Shown one piece after another: positions 63,844-64,000 of a stretch of 64,000 nt of DNA (its first letter is position 1; each line of letters starts with the position of its first letter). The DNA is from Nocardia abscessus NBRC 100374. GTDB lineage: Bacteria; Actinomycetota; Actinomycetes; Mycobacteriales; Mycobacteriaceae. The translations under genes were made by a program, and so were the position numbers. Where the stretch lies: NCBI RefSeq assembly GCF_000308455.1, contig NZ_BAFP01000025.1, positions 1 through 64,000 of the forward strand. Direction: 5' to 3'. Below the pieces are notes generated by a model. The model worked only from the letters and a program-made list of their open reading frames with translations, was not told the origin of the DNA and made no database searches.

Positions 63844-64000
63844 CATGCGGGTCCTGGTCACCGGAATTTCCGATCCGACCGGTCGCGCGGTGGCGCGCAT
63901 GCTGCTGGCCGCCGGTTACCAAGTCGTCGGGCTCGACCGTGAGCGGCACCGGTACGTCGACCCACGGGTCCAGGTGATCACCGGCGATCCGGCCGGTCCA
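63844..64000 (+). CDS. NAD-dependent epimerase/dehydratase, 5' part
   Basis: Starts at ATG 63844, with GAGGAGG about ten bases upstream, and runs off the right edge of the window (52 codons visible). The Rossmann motif LVTGISDPTGRAVARML is clear. Divergent from the ketosteroid dehydrogenase-like gene, so possibly part of the steroid pathway as a 3-beta-HSD-like enzyme; too little is visible to say. Confidence 0.8.

Overview
This is a GC-rich actinobacterial chromosome segment, most likely from Nocardia or a close relative in the Mycobacteriales (Rhodococcus is the main alternative). The evidence is an MspA-type porin, a UPF0182 membrane protein, a maleylpyruvate isomerase-fold protein of the mycothiol-linked kind, a GH15 trehalase-like enzyme, KshA/KshB steroid 9-alpha-hydroxylase, HsaA-type enzymes, many TetR and IclR regulators, frequent GTG starts and strong codon bias. 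I recognised no rRNA, tRNA, CRISPR array, insertion sequence or phage gene.

Layout. 1-2359: 3' end of a non-ribosomal peptide synthetase gene that ends in a decayed adenylation domain. 2414-6176: minus-strand operon for the end of a meta-cleavage pathway (hydratase, acetaldehyde dehydrogenase, aldolase; hsaE-hsaG-hsaF type) with a divergent IclR regulator. 6177-7554: mostly non-coding stretch with one small plausible gene. 7555-10014: cytochrome bd oxidase (cydAB). 10468-12820: an exonuclease and a large pentapeptide-repeat membrane protein. 12946-15183: alcohol dehydrogenase and DUF4334 genes with a divergent TetR and a double palindromic operator. 15344-30774: a series of accessory genes (GH15, MspA porin pair, DUF6463/TetR, two flavin monooxygenases, a truncated phytoene synthase, TerD, secreted GH1, SDR, epimerase with a coupled leader peptide, manganese catalase, photolyase, TetR). 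31081-50659: 2OG-Fe dioxygenase, CocE-type hydrolase, P450, F420/deazaflavin-type protein, a TetR-controlled pair (PF10118-type hydrolase plus nine-TM protein), msrBA, hydrolase, DUF2165, UPF0182, TetR/GH3, YhgE/Pip with TetR, DUF1059. 50746-63681: a steroid-type degradation cluster. 63844-64000: start of an NAD-dependent epimerase gene cut by the window edge.

How the genes may work together. The right-hand cluster carries a ketosteroid 4(5alpha)-dehydrogenase-like flavoprotein, both parts of the 9-alpha-hydroxylase (KshA, KshB), both parts of the ring-A monooxygenase (HsaA, HsaB), an extradiol ring-cleavage enzyme (HsaC/BphC) and a C-C bond hydrolase (HsaD). The hydrolase product, a 2-hydroxydienoate, is what the hydratase, aldolase and acetaldehyde dehydrogenase at the left end handle. 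The two ends of this window, about 45 kb apart, could therefore form one pathway, each with its own IclR regulator. Within the right-hand cluster sit a small Cys-rich protein between kshA and kshB, a ribBA flavin-synthesis gene, a PadR regulator and a large LuxR-type ATPase regulator.

The window is rich in one-component regulators facing their target genes. At several of these I can read long, near-perfect palindromes that are probable operators (14540-14582, 18950-18985, 37368-37401, 49811-49845). Several convergent gene pairs are separated by strong GC hairpins typical of actinobacterial terminators.
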